Assembly (NCBI RefSeq): GCF_019219065.1
Contig: NZ_JAHUWK010000001.1
Coordinates: 1,178,001 to 1,242,000 of the forward strand
Source of the DNA: Duganella sp. sic0402
GTDB taxonomy: Bacteria; Pseudomonadota; Gammaproteobacteria; Burkholderiales; Burkholderiaceae_D
DNA: 64,000 nt
Direction: 5' to 3'
The notes under the pieces were generated by a model. The model was not told the DNA's origin and did no database searches. It saw only the letters and a program-made list of their open reading frames with translations. Shown piece by piece: positions 16,763 through 32,596 of the stretch. A program made the position numbers and the translations under genes. The first letter of the stretch is position 1, and the number at the start of each line of letters is the position of its first letter.

Positions 16763-19700
16763 GCCGCATCCTCGCCTTCGATCTGGGCCACTGTGATAGA
16801 TTGATCCATCCAGTCTGCCAGTGGCCCATACAGGGCCTGCGACACATCATGGAAATCCGGCTCGGCGTTCAGCGTCGAAAAGTCCGGCCACATGCGCCTG
16901 AGGCACAAGTCCTCATTTTCGCCATGCGTATCGAAGCCGCCGTCATACACCGCGCGCGGATCGCCTTCGCGCACCAGCGCCAGCGCGGTCTTGCAGGCAG
17001 TCGGCAATGGCCGGTTCATGCCGTCACGCCACAGGCAGACCAGCTCGCGCAAGGCTTCCTGCGCCTGCTCCGGGTCCAGCGGCTGCATGGTAACGATGGC
17101 GTCGCGCGCAACCAGATGGCCGGTGACCTGCATGCCGGTGGCGGATATCGCAAGTTGCCGCAACCATGCGGCAATCAGCTTGTCGCCGCGCGGCTTGCCC
17201 TGCTTGTCGGCGACGCGCGAGGACATCTGCGCCAGCCAGACGGTGTCGTTGCCGTTGCTGCGCAACTGGTCGATCCAGTCATCCAGCGGCACGCCCGCCA
17301 GGACCAGGTTCAGCGCCACTTTCGGTGCCGGCAGGCTGTAATGCTGGCGCAGCGTGAGCCAGGCGCAGCGCACCGGCACCAGCGCGTCTACCAGCTTGTC
17401 CTGGTACTGCTGGCCGATCAGTCCAATCGGCAGACGGCCTTCGCGCGCCAGCCGCTCGGCGCGCTGGGTCAGCTTGTCGTAGACTTCTTCGATCAGTTCT
17501 GGCGTTTCGTCGTCGTCCAGCAGCGTATCTTCCAGCACGTAGCGCTGTAGCGCGTCCAGCGAGAACGGTTCCTCGTCTTCGCCGACCAGCGCGGCCTCGC
17601 CAAACATCACCCCCAATCGCTGGCGGAAAAAGAAACGCACCGGCTGACGGACAAAGTTGTGCAAGCTACCCAGCTTGAGGCGGAACTTATCGTCGATGTC
17701 GAACGGCGGCAGTGCGGCCGCCTCCATCGCGCCTCCCTCTTCGCCGTGCGCTTCGCGCCACTCGCGCGCATAGGTCAGCAGGCCGCCATCTTCAAAATAG
17801 CGGCGGCTGAACGGCTGCAAGGCGTGTTCGGTAGTGCGCGCGTGCAGGTCCAGTTGCCAGCCGCCAGCCAGATAATCGCGCAGCTGCGACACCAGCACCG
17901 ACGGCGGCTGCTCGCTGTTGTCGCGCACATTGCGGCCGACCCAGCTGATATACAGCTTGTCGCGCGCGGCCAGCACCGCTTCCAGCATCAGATAGCGGTC
18001 GTCATCGCGGCGCGAGCGGTCGCCCGGCCGCGCCATGCCCGGCTGCGCCAGCAGGTCGAAGTCGGCTTTCGGCGCGCGGCGCGGGAAGTCGCCGTCATTC
18101 ATGCCCAGCAGGCAGACCACGCGGAACGGCACGGCGCGCATCGGCATCAGCGTGCAGAAGGTGACGCCGCCGGACACAAACTGGTGGTTCAGCGTCGGCT
18201 CTGCCATCAGGCCCAGCCAGGCTTCGCGCAGCACCGCCAGCGGCACCGCCTCGTCATAGCCAGCACCTTCGCAAGTGTCCAGCCATTTATTCAATGCGCT
18301 ATCCAGCTCGCTCAGCGTGAGTCGGTCGCCCTCTTCGTTCGGTTTGAAGAACGCCGCCAGCAGTGCACGCGCCTGCACGCCCCATTCGGCCGGCGAGCGC
18401 GATTCGGCCAGCACCGCGCGCCAATGCAGCAACGCTTCCACCAGCTGCGCCAGCGAACCGGCCAGCGCCGCATCCAGTCCGCCAACTTCGCCATACGGCT
18501 CGATGCCGGCGAAGCTGCCGCCGCTTTCGCCGCCATTGCCGCTTGCATAGCCAAGCAGCATGCGGCGCACGCCGAAGATCCAGGCATTCTGTTCACCGGC
18601 CGGGCCTAGTCCCAGGCCGCTGCGGTGCTGCTGGTCCAGCCCCCAGCGCACACCCGAACCTTCGATCCAGCGGCCCAGCGTCGGCAAATCTTCTTCATGC
18701 AGGCCGAAACGGTTGGCCAGCGCGGGCACGTCCAGCAGATCGCGCACTTCGCTCTGGCGGCAGCGCTGCTGCGGCAGGCGCAGCAGCCATTCCAGCGCCA
18801 CCAGCAGCGGATTGACACTGCGGTCGTTGACATCGCCGATTTCAAACGGGATGTAGCGCGCGTCGTTGCGGCGGTGCTGCGCAAACACGGCGTGAATCGC
18901 CGCGGAGAAGGTGTCGATGTCCGGTACCATCACCACCACATCGCGCGGACGCAGCGGGCGGCCGTCACGCTCGGCGTCGGCAAACATCTTCAGCAATTGG
19001 TCGTGCAGTACTTCCACTTCGCGCTGCACGCTGTGGGTGACGTGGAATTCGATCGAGCGGTCGCTGTCCGCTGGCGCAATGCCCGGATGCTCGGACAGCG
19101 GCAGCAGCTCGCGCACGGCGGCTTGCACCTGCGTCAGCAGGGTGTCGCCGTCGCCTTCGCTGAACAGGTCCACGCGCAGCAGCGCCACGTCGTCGTTCTC
19201 GGCGGCGTGGGCTTGCGCGGCCTCGTCGAATTCATCCAGCATGCGCACAAAGTCGCGGCCTTGCCGCCCCCAACCCGCCAGCAGCGGATGGCTGTGGGCG
19301 TGCAGCTCCTCCAGTGGAATCTGGCCCAGGTCCTGGCCGTTGCGCAGCTGCTGGCGGCGGTGCGCGCTGCGCAGCAGGTCGCGGCCTTCGATGATGTCGC
19401 CCCAATAGTATTGGCAAGGGTTGGGCACGGCCAGCAGCACCTGCGTGTAGCGGGCGATGGACGCCAGCGCTTGCAAGGTCTGAAACGGCAGCGCCGACAC
19501 GCCGAAGATCACCACCCGGCGCGGCAGCCAGCCCTGCGGCTGTTCGCCGGCGGCGCTGGCGCGCACGAATTCGGTATGTACGGTGGCGCGTCCCAGCTCG
19601 CGCTCATGCGGCTCGACGTCGGCAATCACGGCGCGCCACAACTGGCCCTGCCAGCGCTGGTCTTCCGGCAGCGGCGTCACGTCGCCGCGCGCGTTGCGCA

Positions 19701-20187
19701 GCTGGTCGCGGCCTGCGGCCCAGTCATCCAGCCAGTCGGCCCGGTACACCTGATATTGGTCGAACAAGTCGGCCAGACGCTCCGCCAGTTGCAGCCGGCG
19801 CTCCGCCTCGCCATCGGCCAGGAAGTGGCGCAGCGGCGCGAATACCGGCTCGGCCAGCAGCGTTGGCAACAGCCGCATCAAACGCCAGGTCAGCGGTCCT
19901 TTGTCGAATGCGGAAACGGGCGGCACGCGATCGCGTCCGAGCATGCCGCGATAGGCGTCCCACAGGAAGCGCGCCGGCAGCGCCACGCGCGAGGCGGCGC
20001 AGATGCCGATTTCCTCGGCCAGCGCGATTTTCAGCCATTCAGCCACGCCGTTGGACTGCACCAGGAAGATTTCCGGCTCCAGCGCCCCGAGCGGATGATT
20101 GCGCAGCCATTGGAATACGGCGGCGCGCAACTGTTCCATCTGATTGCCGTGCAAAATCAGCAGGCCGGGGGTGATGCCAGGGTGCAT
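16759..20187 (-). CDS. recC: exodeoxyribonuclease V gamma subunit RecC
   Basis: The 1142-residue protein is the Chi-recognition and scaffold subunit. It starts with the family's LLILHGNQMEQL-type N-terminus and contains VQSNGVAEWL near residue 43, the SGGVTFCTLMPMRAVPFRVVCLLGMNDGDFPR region typical of RecC (around residues 655-690), and it lacks Walker motifs, as expected for an inactivated helicase and nuclease fold. It opens the recC-recB-recD operon; the stop overlaps the recB start by 4 bases. The promoter must lie in or near the 36-base gap to the kinase gene or inside that gene, because the two lie head to tail on the same strand. Confidence 0.96.
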   Translation of the reverse strand: MHPGITPGLLILHGNQMEQLRAAVFQWLRNHPLGALEPEIFLVQSNGVAEWLKIALAEEIGICAASRVALPARFLWDAYRGMLGRDRVPPVSAFDKGPLTWRLMRLLPTLLAEPVFAPLRHFLADGEAERRLQLAERLADLFDQYQVYRADWLDDWAAGRDQLRNARGDVTPLPEDQRWQGQLWRAVIADVEPHERELGRATVHTEFVRASAAGEQPQGWLPRRVVIFGVSALPFQTLQALASIARYTQVLLAVPNPCQYYWGDIIEGRDLLRSAHRRQQLRNGQDLGQIPLEELHAHSHPLLAGWGRQGRDFVRMLDEFDEAAQAHAAENDDVALLRVDLFSEGDGDTLLTQVQAAVRELLPLSEHPGIAPADSDRSIEFHVTHSVQREVEVLHDQLLKMFADAERDGRPLRPRDVVVMVPDIDTFSAAIHAVFAQHRRNDARYIPFEIGDVNDRSVNPLLVALEWLLRLPQQRCRQSEVRDLLDVPALANRFGLHEEDLPTLGRWIEGSGVRWGLDQQHRSGLGLGPAGEQNAWIFGVRRMLLGYASGNGGESGGSFAGIEPYGEVGGLDAALAGSLAQLVEALLHWRAVLAESRSPAEWGVQARALLAAFFKPNEEGDRLTLSELDSALNKWLDTCEGAGYDEAVPLAVLREAWLGLMAEPTLNHQFVSGGVTFCTLMPMRAVPFRVVCLLGMNDGDFPRRAPKADFDLLAQPGMARPGDRSRRDDDRYLMLEAVLAARDKLYISWVGRNVRDNSEQPPSVLVSQLRDYLAGGWQLDLHARTTEHALQPFSRRYFEDGGLLTYAREWREAHGEEGGAMEAAALPPFDIDDKFRLKLGSLHNFVRQPVRFFFRQRLGVMFGEAALVGEDEEPFSLDALQRYVLEDTLLDDDETPELIEEVYDKLTQRAERLAREGRLPIGLIGQQYQDKLVDALVPVRCAWLTLRQHYSLPAPKVALNLVLAGVPLDDWIDQLRSNGNDTVWLAQMSSRVADKQGKPRGDKLIAAWLRQLAISATGMQVTGHLVARDAIVTMQPLDPEQAQEALRELVCLWRDGMNRPLPTACKTALALVREGDPRAVYDGGFDTHGENEDLCLRRMWPDFSTLNAEPDFHDVSQALYGPLADWMDQSITVAQIEGEDAA

Positions 20188-20223
20188 AGGACTCTTTGCT
20201 GTGATCGAAGCCGTATTATCGCT

Positions 20224-23200
20224 CTACCCCGGATCGTATGCCAGCAGTTCCTGTTCTATATATTGATCCAGCACAGCCAGCATCGCATGCAGCTCGCGGA
20301 TGATGGCTTCGGCCTTGCTGGTGTCGGCGTCGTTGCGCACCTGCTCCAGCGCGTAGCACAGGTTCCCGAACTGCATGGCGCCGACCGCGCGCGCGGCGGA
20401 TTTGGTGCGATGGCCCAGCTCCGCCAGGTGCGCCAGATCCTCCATCGCCAGCGCCTCGTCCATTTCCGCCAGTCCGTCCCGGGCGGAGCTCAGGAACAGC
20501 AGCGCGTACTTGCGCATCTTGTCCTGCTTGCCGCCGAAAGTGGTGGCCAGCGCTTCCACATCGAACAGTTGTGCCGGCACTTCCGGCTCTGGCGACGGCG
20601 CAGATGCCTGCGGCACGGCGAACACCGGCGGCATCGGCAGCACGGCGGTCCCTTCCGGCATCGAAAAATATGGCGGCGGCTTGGGCGGCGGGTTGCTGGC
20701 CGCCCTGGCCCGCTGGCTCATCCACTTGGACAGCATGTCGAACAGCAGCTTGGGCGCGATCGGCTTGGTCACGAATTCGTCCATGCCGGCGTCCAGACAG
20801 CGCTGCTGGTCGCCGCGCCCGGCATTGGCGGTCATGGCGATAATCAGCGTGGCCGACAGCTGTGGATGGGCGCGGATCAGCCGGGTCGCCTCGTAGCCGT
20901 CCATGACCGGCATCTGCACGTCCATCAGCACGCAATCGAAACGCTCTTTGAGCAGCAGGTCGAGGCCTTCCCGGCCGTTATTCGCCACGCACACGGTGGC
21001 GCCGGCGTCCTCCAGCAACTCGCGGCCGACCTGCTGGCTGAAGATATTGTCCTCCACCAGCAGGATCGACGCGCCGCGTATGCTGTCCAGCACATCCGGC
21101 TGCACCGATGCGCTGTCGGCCGCCAGCGGACACGCGCCCTTGGCCAGCCGCGCGGTGAACCAGAAGGTGCTGCCGCCCCCCAGCTTGCTGTCGACGCCCA
21201 CGCCGCCGCCCATCAGTTCCGCCAGCTGCTTGCTGATCACCAGACCCAAGCCGGTGCCGCCGTAGCTGCGCGTGGTCGAGGTATCGGCCTGATGGAAAGA
21301 CTGGAACAGCTGCGCCATCTGTTCCCGCGTCATGCCGATGCCATGGTCCTGCACCTCGAATTTGACCATGATATGGCTGTCCCGCTCCTCCACCGGACGG
21401 GCGCGGATGGTGACCTGGCCATTTTCCGAGAACTTGATCGCATTGCCGACAAAGTTCAGCAAGACCTGCTCCAGCCGCAACGGATCGCCGCGCAGCTGAT
21501 GCGACAGGCCCGGCCAGATTTCATACACCAACGCCAGCCCGCGCGCTTCGGCGCTTTCGCCGAGCTGGCTGGAGATATTGGCCAGCAGCGCATCCAGCGT
21601 AAAGTCCAGCACCTCCAGGTCCATCTTGCCCGCCTCGATCTTGGAGAAGTCGAGAATATCGTTGATGATGCCCAGCAGGTGCTGGCCAGAGTGATAAATC
21701 TTCTGCAGGTAATCGCGCTGCTTGGGATGGGTGACCGACTTCAGCGCCAGATGCGCCATGCCGATGATGGAATTCATCGGGGTGCGGATCTCATGGCTCA
21801 TATTGGACAGGAAATCGCTCTTGGCCTGGTTGGCGGCGTCGGCCTCCTCCTTCAGCTGGTGCAGCGCCGTGACATCGGTCGCCAGGCCGATCACCGCCGT
21901 CGACGAGCGCCCCAGCTCGACCGGCACCTTGACCGTCCACAAGTGCTGAGTCACGCCGTCGCGGCCGATAAACTGCGTCTCGCCCGAGCGCTTCAGGCCA
22001 TCGGCAAACACCGGCCGCTCCAGCGCCCAGGCGGCGTCCGCCTCGTTGGGCGGCATCAGCTCGCGATCCAGCTTGCCGATGATGTCCTGCACCGGCCGCC
22101 CCATGCACTCGGCCATGCGGGCATTCACGTACAGAAAGCGGCGATACTGGTCCTTCATATAAACGTGGGCGTCGACGTTGTTCAGCACCGTATCCAGCAG
22201 CACCCCCTGCTTGAGCGCGCGGCGGCGCGACGCATACAACACGAACACATAGCTGTACAACAGCAGCATGCCGGCAAAGCCGGTCAGCGCCGCCACCCAC
22301 GGGAAGTAATGATCGAAGCCGGTCAGCATCAGGTCGCGGCGCACCTGGAACTGCGCTTTCCACAAGCTGCCATTGAAATCAATCGGCAGCACGGTTTCCA
22401 GATACTCGGCGCGCTGCCCTGGCGGCAGCGGCGTGACGGTCATCGCGCCGTTATCGTTGAATAGCAGCTGGTCGCTATCTTCGATCACCAGCCGGCGGCG
22501 TTCGGCATCGGCACTACCGTCCGCATACAACAGCAGATGCACCTGGCGCACCGCCATGTCATCGATCGCGGCTTGCACCAGCCTGGGAATGCTGAAACCC
22601 GCGCCAACCGAGCCAAGGTAGGCGGCGCGGCGCTCCGTCACCGTGGTCAGCGGCATGCCGCGCCGGTACACCGGCAGACGCACGCCCATCCCATAGTGGG
22701 GCTTGGGATGCTGGAACACAATCGGCTGGCCGGAGGCGGCCACCGCGCCGGTATCGCGCGCGAGTTCCAGCGCCTTGGCGATAGCCGGATTGGCGGCAAG
22801 GTCGACGCCATGGCGCGTATCCATCATGGCCGGTTCCAGATAGGTCAGCACCGCGTACTGGTCGCGGCGGCCAGGCGGTGTGATGTCGAACTCCGGATAG
22901 CCCTCGGCGCGCACGCCTGCGACAAAGGCGTCGCGCTCGGCGTCGCTGATCATCGGCGCCCAGGTCAGCGCCTCGATGGCAGGGAAATAGCGCGGCATGT
23001 CCAGGCTGGCCACATACTGGTGAAATTGCGCGCGCGAGATATGGTCCGCAGTCTGGAACAAGGCGGCCAGGCCGCGCGTCAGGTCGGCGTAGGATTTGAT
23101 GCGCGCGGAAATGCTGTATTGGGTGCTGCGCGCCAGATTCTCGAAGCGCTGCGCGGCATCGTCATGGACAGTGCGGGCTGCCGCACTATACAACGACGCG

Positions 23201-23289
23201 CCAACACCGGCTGCCAGCAGCCAGCCTACGCCCCACAATAGCAGGCGCGACCCGTTTACCGCATTGCTGCTATCAGCCGATTTGAGCAT
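20224..23289 (-). CDS. CHASE-domain hybrid histidine kinase with receiver and HPt domain
   Basis: This 1021-residue membrane sensor starts with a hydrophobic segment (about 12-32), a periplasmic CHASE-type ligand domain (about 70-310), a second membrane segment (about 315-340), and a PAS domain (about 365-480). Then come HisKA with phospho-acceptor His499 in [12 protein letters not shown], a HATPase with NAIKF and GGTGLGLVI, a receiver with phospho-Asp790 in [11 protein letters not shown], and a C-terminal HPt domain with His960 in [13 protein letters not shown] domains commonly sense small extracellular ligands such as cytokinin-like compounds, peptides or amino acids. No output regulator is encoded next to it. 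It diverges from the REC-GGDEF-EAL operon, 247 bases away. Confidence 0.93.
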   Translation of the reverse strand: MLKSADSSNAVNGSRLLLWGVGWLLAAGVGASLYSAAARTVHDDAAQRFENLARSTQYSISARIKSYADLTRGLAALFQTADHISRAQFHQYVASLDMPRYFPAIEALTWAPMISDAERDAFVAGVRAEGYPEFDITPPGRRDQYAVLTYLEPAMMDTRHGVDLAANPAIAKALELARDTGAVAASGQPIVFQHPKPHYGMGVRLPVYRRGMPLTTVTERRAAYLGSVGAGFSIPRLVQAAIDDMAVRQVHLLLYADGSADAERRRLVIEDSDQLLFNDNGAMTVTPLPPGQRAEYLETVLPIDFNGSLWKAQFQVRRDLMLTGFDHYFPWVAALTGFAGMLLLYSYVFVLYASRRRALKQGVLLDTVLNNVDAHVYMKDQYRRFLYVNARMAECMGRPVQDIIGKLDRELMPPNEADAAWALERPVFADGLKRSGETQFIGRDGVTQHLWTVKVPVELGRSSTAVIGLATDVTALHQLKEEADAANQAKSDFLSNMSHEIRTPMNSIIGMAHLALKSVTHPKQRDYLQKIYHSGQHLLGIINDILDFSKIEAGKMDLEVLDFTLDALLANISSQLGESAEARGLALVYEIWPGLSHQLRGDPLRLEQVLLNFVGNAIKFSENGQVTIRARPVEERDSHIMVKFEVQDHGIGMTREQMAQLFQSFHQADTSTTRSYGGTGLGLVISKQLAELMGGGVGVDSKLGGGSTFWFTARLAKGACPLAADSASVQPDVLDSIRGASILLVEDNIFSQQVGRELLEDAGATVCVANNGREGLDLLLKERFDCVLMDVQMPVMDGYEATRLIRAHPQLSATLIIAMTANAGRGDQQRCLDAGMDEFVTKPIAPKLLFDMLSKWMSQRARAASNPPPKPPPYFSMPEGTAVLPMPPVFAVPQASAPSPEPEVPAQLFDVEALATTFGGKQDKMRKYALLFLSSARDGLAEMDEALAMEDLAHLAELGHRTKSAARAVGAMQFGNLCYALEQVRNDADTSKAEAIIRELHAMLAVLDQYIEQELLAYDPG

Positions 23290-23327
23290 GCATCCTCACG
23301 CTGGGGGGTTTTGCGTCACAGCAGCAT

Positions 23328-23356
23328 ACTATATAAAAATGCTGCACGGTAAGCAA
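23328..23356 (-). promoter_or_regulatory. promoter of the CHASE kinase gene
   Basis: On the minus strand TTGCTT (23356-23351) and TATAGT (23333-23328) are separated by 17 bases. The gene's start codon at 23289 is preceded by GAGGA at a normal distance. Confidence 0.65.
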
Positions 23357-23487
23357 CGGCGAAGCCAATTGTGCGCTGGGGAAAATTTATTTCCGATAAT
23401 ATTTTTATGGCTAGAAAAGCTGGAAATTTGGTTGTAAAAATAATAAAATAAGCGCCGCTAATAGCTTGTCGCACCGCACAATTTTGC

Positions 23488-23515
23488 TTGACTCCCTAAC
23501 CCACAAGAGTATCTT
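23488..23515 (+). promoter_or_regulatory. promoter of the signalling operon 23537-31185
   Basis: TTGACT (23488-23493) and TATCTT (23510-23515) are separated by 16 bases, placing transcription start near 23522, only about 15-27 bases before the possible start codons. Confidence 0.6.
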
Positions 23516-23536
23516 TTACCTTCCAAACTGCTACCT

Positions 23537-25429
23537 TTGCCAGCCGCCGTGCAGATTCCCAAAGTTCTTCTTGTCAACGACGACCAGGCCAGCCTGTACG
23601 CCCTGGAAAGCCTGCTGCTTGATGCGGCGGATCAGCATTTGTATGAGCTGGCGACCGCCGCTTCCGGCAAGGAGGCGCTGCGCCAGGTGCTGCTGCATGA
23701 ATTCGCCGTCATCCTGCTGGATGTCAGCATGCCCGGAATGGACGGTTTCGAGACGGCGGAAGCCATCCATTCCCATCCGCGTTCGGCCGGTACGCCTATC
23801 ATTTTCATCACCGCTTATCAGACCGATGAGCTAAACCACCTCAAGGGCTACCAGAAAGGCGCGGCCGACTACCTGTTCACGCCGGTGATACCGCAAATCC
23901 TGCAAGCCAAAGTGGCGGTATTCGTCGAACTGGCGGCCAAGAATCTGCAACTGCGCATCAAGAGCGAGCAGTTGGCGCGGCTCAACCAGGACCTGCGCGC
24001 GCAGCGCTTGCAGGATCTGGAACGCATCAACGCCGAGCTGGAACAGGAGATCAAGGAACGCAAACAGGCGGAGCAGCGCGCCCATGACTTGGCGACGCGC
24101 GACGCGTTGACCAATCTGATCAACCGGCGCGCGCTGATACAGCAGCTGGAACATGCCGTTGCCAGCAGTGATCGCAGCGGCGTCGGCTTCGCGCTGCTAT
24201 TCCTCGACCTGGACAAATTCAAGCTGATCAACGATGCTCACGGCCACGAAGCTGGCGACGAACTGCTGCGCCAGGTGGCGGCGCGGCTGATGGCAGCGGT
24301 GCGCGTGGCCGATATCGTCGCACGCCTGGGCGGCGATGAATTCGTGGTGCTCATCGAAGGTAAATCCGCTTCGGCCAACGCCGCGCGCGTCGGGCGCAAG
24401 ATCGAAATGGCCTGCGCCCTGCCCTTCGATGTCAACGGTCTGCGGCTGAAGACTGCCGCCAGCATCGGCATCGCCCTGTATCCGGAGGACGGCGCCAACG
24501 CACAGGCGCTGCTGAAAAACGCCGATACGGCGATGTACCACGCCAAGCAGACCACAGCCGCGCCGGTGCAGTTCTTTCACGAAGAACTCAATGTGCGCGA
24601 GCGTGAGCGCGACCAATGGACGCTGGAACTGCGCAAGGCGCTGGCGGCTAACCAGCTGGAACTGCGCTATCAGCCGCAGCAGGACCTGAATACCGGCGAC
24701 GTGATCGGCGCCGAAGCGCTGCTGTACTGGCGCCATCCGCTGAAGGGCCTGCTGGCGGCGGCGCAGTTCCTGCCGCATGTGCAGGAACGCGCACTGCTGG
24801 ACAAGATCGACGCCTGGGTCATCGCGCAGAGCTGCGCGCACGCCTCGCTGTGGCAAAGCCTGCACGCTTCCCTGTCCGCCACGCTATGCGTCTGGATCAA
24901 CCTGGCCACGCCGCAGCTGCACACGGATGTGCTGCAAGTGCTGCTGCTGAACATGCGCAAGCACGGACTGGCGCCATGCAGCATCGGCGTCGAGCTGAAT
25001 GAAAAGCTGCTGCTGGCCCCTTCCGATCAACTGGAGCAGCTGCTGGCGCAGATGCAAAACGCCGGCGTGCGCATCGCGCTCGACGACTTTGGCAGTGTGC
25101 GCTCGTCGCTGGCCGCCTGCCAGCGCTGGCGGCTCAACGCGCTGAAGATAGACAGCAGCTTTGTGCGCGGCATCGGCAACAACGAAGGCGGCACCGACAT
25201 TGTGGCCGCCGTCATCCACCTGGCCAAAGCGCTGTCCATGCGCGTCATCGCGCTGGGCGTCGCAACCCGGCTGCAGCTGGAAGTGTTGCAGGAACTGGGC
25301 TGCCATGCCTGCCAGGGTGAACTGTTTTATCCGCCGCTGCCGGCGGCCGGGCTACTCGAACAAACCGGCGACACCAATATCAACGCAATCCACTCAACCC
25401 CACCTTCCCTCCTAAGCAACGAGGAATAA
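23537..25429 (+). CDS. receiver-GGDEF-EAL response regulator with a defective EAL motif
   Basis: The 630-residue protein has an N-terminal receiver (about 8-125), a coiled coil (about 135-185), a GGDEF domain (about 190-345) and an EAL domain (about 360-610). The receiver has its acidic pair (NDD) and phospho-Asp in [11 protein letters not shown], but the conserved Lys is Thr (YLFTPV). The cyclase motif GGDEF is intact. The EAL domain keeps EALLYW, INLA, the Glu of VELNEK, LDDFG and LKIDSS, but the Glu of AEGVE is replaced (IALGVAT), so hydrolysis is doubtful and the protein is more likely a cyclase. No ATG fits: the frame starts with TTG (23537) or GTG (23549), neither with a clear ribosome site. 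It opens a three-gene operon. Confidence 0.88.
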   Translation: MPAAVQIPKVLLVNDDQASLYALESLLLDAADQHLYELATAASGKEALRQVLLHEFAVILLDVSMPGMDGFETAEAIHSHPRSAGTPIIFITAYQTDELNHLKGYQKGAADYLFTPVIPQILQAKVAVFVELAAKNLQLRIKSEQLARLNQDLRAQRLQDLERINAELEQEIKERKQAEQRAHDLATRDALTNLINRRALIQQLEHAVASSDRSGVGFALLFLDLDKFKLINDAHGHEAGDELLRQVAARLMAAVRVADIVARLGGDEFVVLIEGKSASANAARVGRKIEMACALPFDVNGLRLKTAASIGIALYPEDGANAQALLKNADTAMYHAKQTTAAPVQFFHEELNVRERERDQWTLELRKALAANQLELRYQPQQDLNTGDVIGAEALLYWRHPLKGLLAAAQFLPHVQERALLDKIDAWVIAQSCAHASLWQSLHASLSATLCVWINLATPQLHTDVLQVLLLNMRKHGLAPCSIGVELNEKLLLAPSDQLEQLLAQMQNAGVRIALDDFGSVRSSLAACQRWRLNALKIDSSFVRGIGNNEGGTDIVAAVIHLAKALSMRVIALGVATRLQLEVLQELGCHACQGELFYPPLPAAGLLEQTGDTNINAIHSTPPSLLSNEE

Positions 25430-25432
25430 GCT

Positions 25433-30327
<4,895 letters not shown>

Positions 30328-30328
<1 letters not shown>

Positions 30329-31185
30329 TGCCAGCCCTGCTCTCTTCCCAGCCCATGCGCCGGCCGCCTCCGCCAGCGGTGGAGGCGCTTGAACTGGAGC
30401 TGCTGCTGGAAGCACTGCGGCAGCGCCATGGCTACGATTTCAGCGGTTACGAGCGCAGCCTGATCGCGCGTAAAGTGGAGACACTGTGCGCGCAACTCGG
30501 CCTGTCCACCATCTCCGCGCTGCAAGCGCGCGTGCTGCACGACGAAGATAGCTATCACATCCTGCTGCGTGCGCTGTACGTGGCGCCAGCACAGCTATTC
30601 GACGATCCGCTGGAAGCATCGATGCTGCGCCTGTCGCTGGGCGCCAGCTTGCACAGTGCAGCGCTGCCACGCATCTGGCTGGCCGACTGCGCCGGCGCAC
30701 AGCAGGCATGGACGCTGGCCATCCTGCTCGATCAGGAACAACTCGCCTCGCGCACCGAAATCTACGCCACCGTCAATAGCGACGCCATGCTGGCCGAGGT
30801 GCAGCAGGAGCTGCTGCCGCTGGCGCGGCTGGGAGAACTGCAGGCCAACTACCTGCGCAGCGGCGGCATAGGCAAGCTGACCGATTACTTCGATACCGGC
30901 GAGGACGGCGCCGTGCTGAAACCGCATCTGGCCAGCCGCATCACCTGGGCGCAGTACAACCTGGTCACCGACGCCTCGTTCAACGAATTCCAGATGATAC
31001 TGGGCCAGCGTGCCCTGCCCGAGTTCGCGGCACCGCTGCGCAAGCGCGTACTGCAACTGTTCGACGACAGCCTCACGCGATTCGGCGTGCTGGCCCTGGA
31101 CCGGCCGTTTGACGAATTTGATCCCCGCGCGCGCCGCTACAAGCCGCTGCTGCCGCACCAATCCTGGTACAAGCGTCTTGCTTAG
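30328..31185 (+). CDS. CheR-family methyltransferase homologue with a degenerate SAM site
   Basis: The 285-residue protein has the CheR layout: a helical N-terminal domain (about 15-85) and a Rossmann-like domain (about 100-270). Several family stretches survive, such as LASRITWAQYNLVTDASFNEF near 210-230. Those that bind S-adenosylmethionine do not: the SAGCATGEE-type loop reads LADCAGAQQA, the ATDIN motif reads ATVNSD, and the usual CRNxxIYF reads GQRALPEF. It is probably not an active glutamate methyltransferase and may serve as a binding adaptor for the large kinase. The ATG overlaps the kinase stop by 1 base (TGATG). Its own stop overlaps the convergent GST gene by 4 bases. Confidence 0.85.
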
Positions 31186-31808
31186 CCTTGCGCGGCAGCG
31201 CTTGGCCTTTCAGCGATGCGATCACGCCAGGCCTGTAAATGCGCCATGCCTTCTTGTCCCGGCCGGAAGCGCATCAGGCCGCGCGCAAACTCCAGCGCGC
31301 AAAACGCCGTGATGTCCGCAATGGTGAAACGCTGTCCCGCGACGAAATCCTGGCCGGCCAGCACCTGATCCAGCCAGCGCGCCGTCTCGCGCATCTTTTC
31401 GCCCTGCGCCGCGCCATAATCAGGAAACTGCGGCTGCTCCAGCATCGCCAGGCCCGGATGCGTGTGACGCACACAATTGGCGATGCCGTAGAACAGATGC
31501 AGCTCCACACGGCGATCAGTCATTTCGATAAAAGCCCGTTCATCATAGTCCTCGCCCATCAGGTTCGGCTCGGGCGCATGGCCTTCCAGCCATGAACAGA
31601 TGGCGCGGGTTTCACACAGGATGCGGCCATCATCCAGTTCCAGCGCCGGCACGCGGCCGAACGGGTTGCGCGCCAGGTAGCCGGCGCTGCGGTGCTGCGC
31701 GGCGCCCAGGTCAATCTGTACCTGCTCAATGCCGTCCAGGCCTTTCTCGGCAATGAACATGGCAACCCGGCGCGGATTCGGCGCGCGGGCAGAGGTGTAG
31801 AGCTTCAT
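31182..31808 (-). CDS. glutathione S-transferase family protein
   Basis: The 208-residue protein has the thioredoxin-like N-terminal domain (1-80) with the glutathione-binding [23 protein letters not shown] segment split around residues 48-70, and an all-helical C-terminal domain ending with [12 protein letters not shown] near residues 162-173, which is the N-capping and fold signature. The substrate is unknown. It is the second gene of a GST pair; its start overlaps the previous GST stop by 4 bases, so the two are co-translated. Its stop overlaps the CheR-like stop by 4 bases from the other strand. Confidence 0.9.
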   Translation of the reverse strand: MKLYTSARAPNPRRVAMFIAEKGLDGIEQVQIDLGAAQHRSAGYLARNPFGRVPALELDDGRILCETRAICSWLEGHAPEPNLMGEDYDERAFIEMTDRRVELHLFYGIANCVRHTHPGLAMLEQPQFPDYGAAQGEKMRETARWLDQVLAGQDFVAGQRFTIADITAFCALEFARGLMRFRPGQEGMAHLQAWRDRIAERPSAAAQG

Positions 31809-32473
31809 CGCGATTGTCCTTGTTCCAGCATGGTCTGCACGCTGCTCGTATCGATCCGTTCGGCGCGCGGCGGCATGATGATGCCGCGCTGCACCGCCGG
31901 CCGCGCGGCAATCACCTCCAGCCAGCGCTGCAAATGCGGCAGATCGTCGACCGCCACACCCGACCAGTTATGCGTGTGCACCCAGGCCCAGTTGGCGATG
32001 TCGGCGATCGAATAGTCGCCCGCCAGGTACTCATGCTCTGCCAGGTGCGCATCCAGCACGCGGAACAAACGCTTGCTCTCGCCCTGATAGCGGTCAATAG
32101 CCGGCTGTATCTTTTCCGGAAAATAGCGATGGAAGACATTCGCCTGTCCCATCATCGGGCCGATGCCGCCCATCTGGAACATCAGCCATTGCAGCACTTG
32201 CGAACGTCCCTTGAAGTCCGAGGGCATCAGCTCACCGGTCTTTTCGGCCAGATAGATCAGGATGGCGCCGGACTCGAACACCGCGAAATTATCCTCGGCG
32301 CGGTCGACAATGGCCGGGATGCGCCCGTTCGGATTCAGTGCCAGGAACCACGGCTGCTTCTGCTCGCCGGCCGCCAGGTCCAGCGCATGCAGCGTGTAGA
32401 CCAGTTCCAGCTCTTCCAGTGCGATGGAGATTTTGTGGCCATTGGGTGTAGCGGCTGTGTACAAATCGATCAT
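31805..32473 (-). CDS. YfcG-type glutathione-dependent disulfide-bond oxidoreductase
   Basis: The 222-residue protein begins [21 protein letters not shown], very like YfcG/Ure2p-group GSTs where the TPNG region replaces the catalytic Tyr/Ser/Cys. [11 protein letters not shown] near residue 50 and the [11 protein letters not shown] region near 155 complete the fold. Such proteins reduce disulfides with glutathione. An upstream in-frame ATG (32500) exists, but the ATG at 32473 is preferred because it follows AAAGG at a proper distance and gives the family N-terminus. It is the first gene of the GST pair and diverges from the aminopeptidase gene. Confidence 0.9.
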   Translation of the reverse strand: MIDLYTAATPNGHKISIALEELELVYTLHALDLAAGEQKQPWFLALNPNGRIPAIVDRAEDNFAVFESGAILIYLAEKTGELMPSDFKGRSQVLQWLMFQMGGIGPMMGQANVFHRYFPEKIQPAIDRYQGESKRLFRVLDAHLAEHEYLAGDYSIADIANWAWVHTHNWSGVAVDDLPHLQRWLEVIAARPAVQRGIIMPPRAERIDTSSVQTMLEQGQSR

Positions 32474-32528
32474 GTCTGTGCCTTTTCCGGAAAAATTCAC
32501 CAGGCCAGATCATAATCCTATTTGAGAT

Positions 32529-32557
32529 TTGACAGCGCCCACAGTTCGCCGTAGATT
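32529..32557 (+). promoter_or_regulatory. strong sigma-70-type promoter of the M1 aminopeptidase gene
   Basis: TTGACA (32529-32534) and TAGATT (32552-32557) are separated by exactly 17 bases, with transcription expected near 32564, about 33 bases before the ATG. Confidence 0.75.
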
Positions 32558-32596
32558 GCTCGCTTGCCCAAAAGGCCAGTTTATCAAAGGAAGAAC

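Noticed and set aside
18625..22464. A very long rightward open frame (over 1200 codons) opposite recC and the CHASE kinase
   Set aside because: It is antisense to two well-recognised genes, rich in Gln/His/Arg as expected for GC-rich shadow frames, and crosses an operon boundary.
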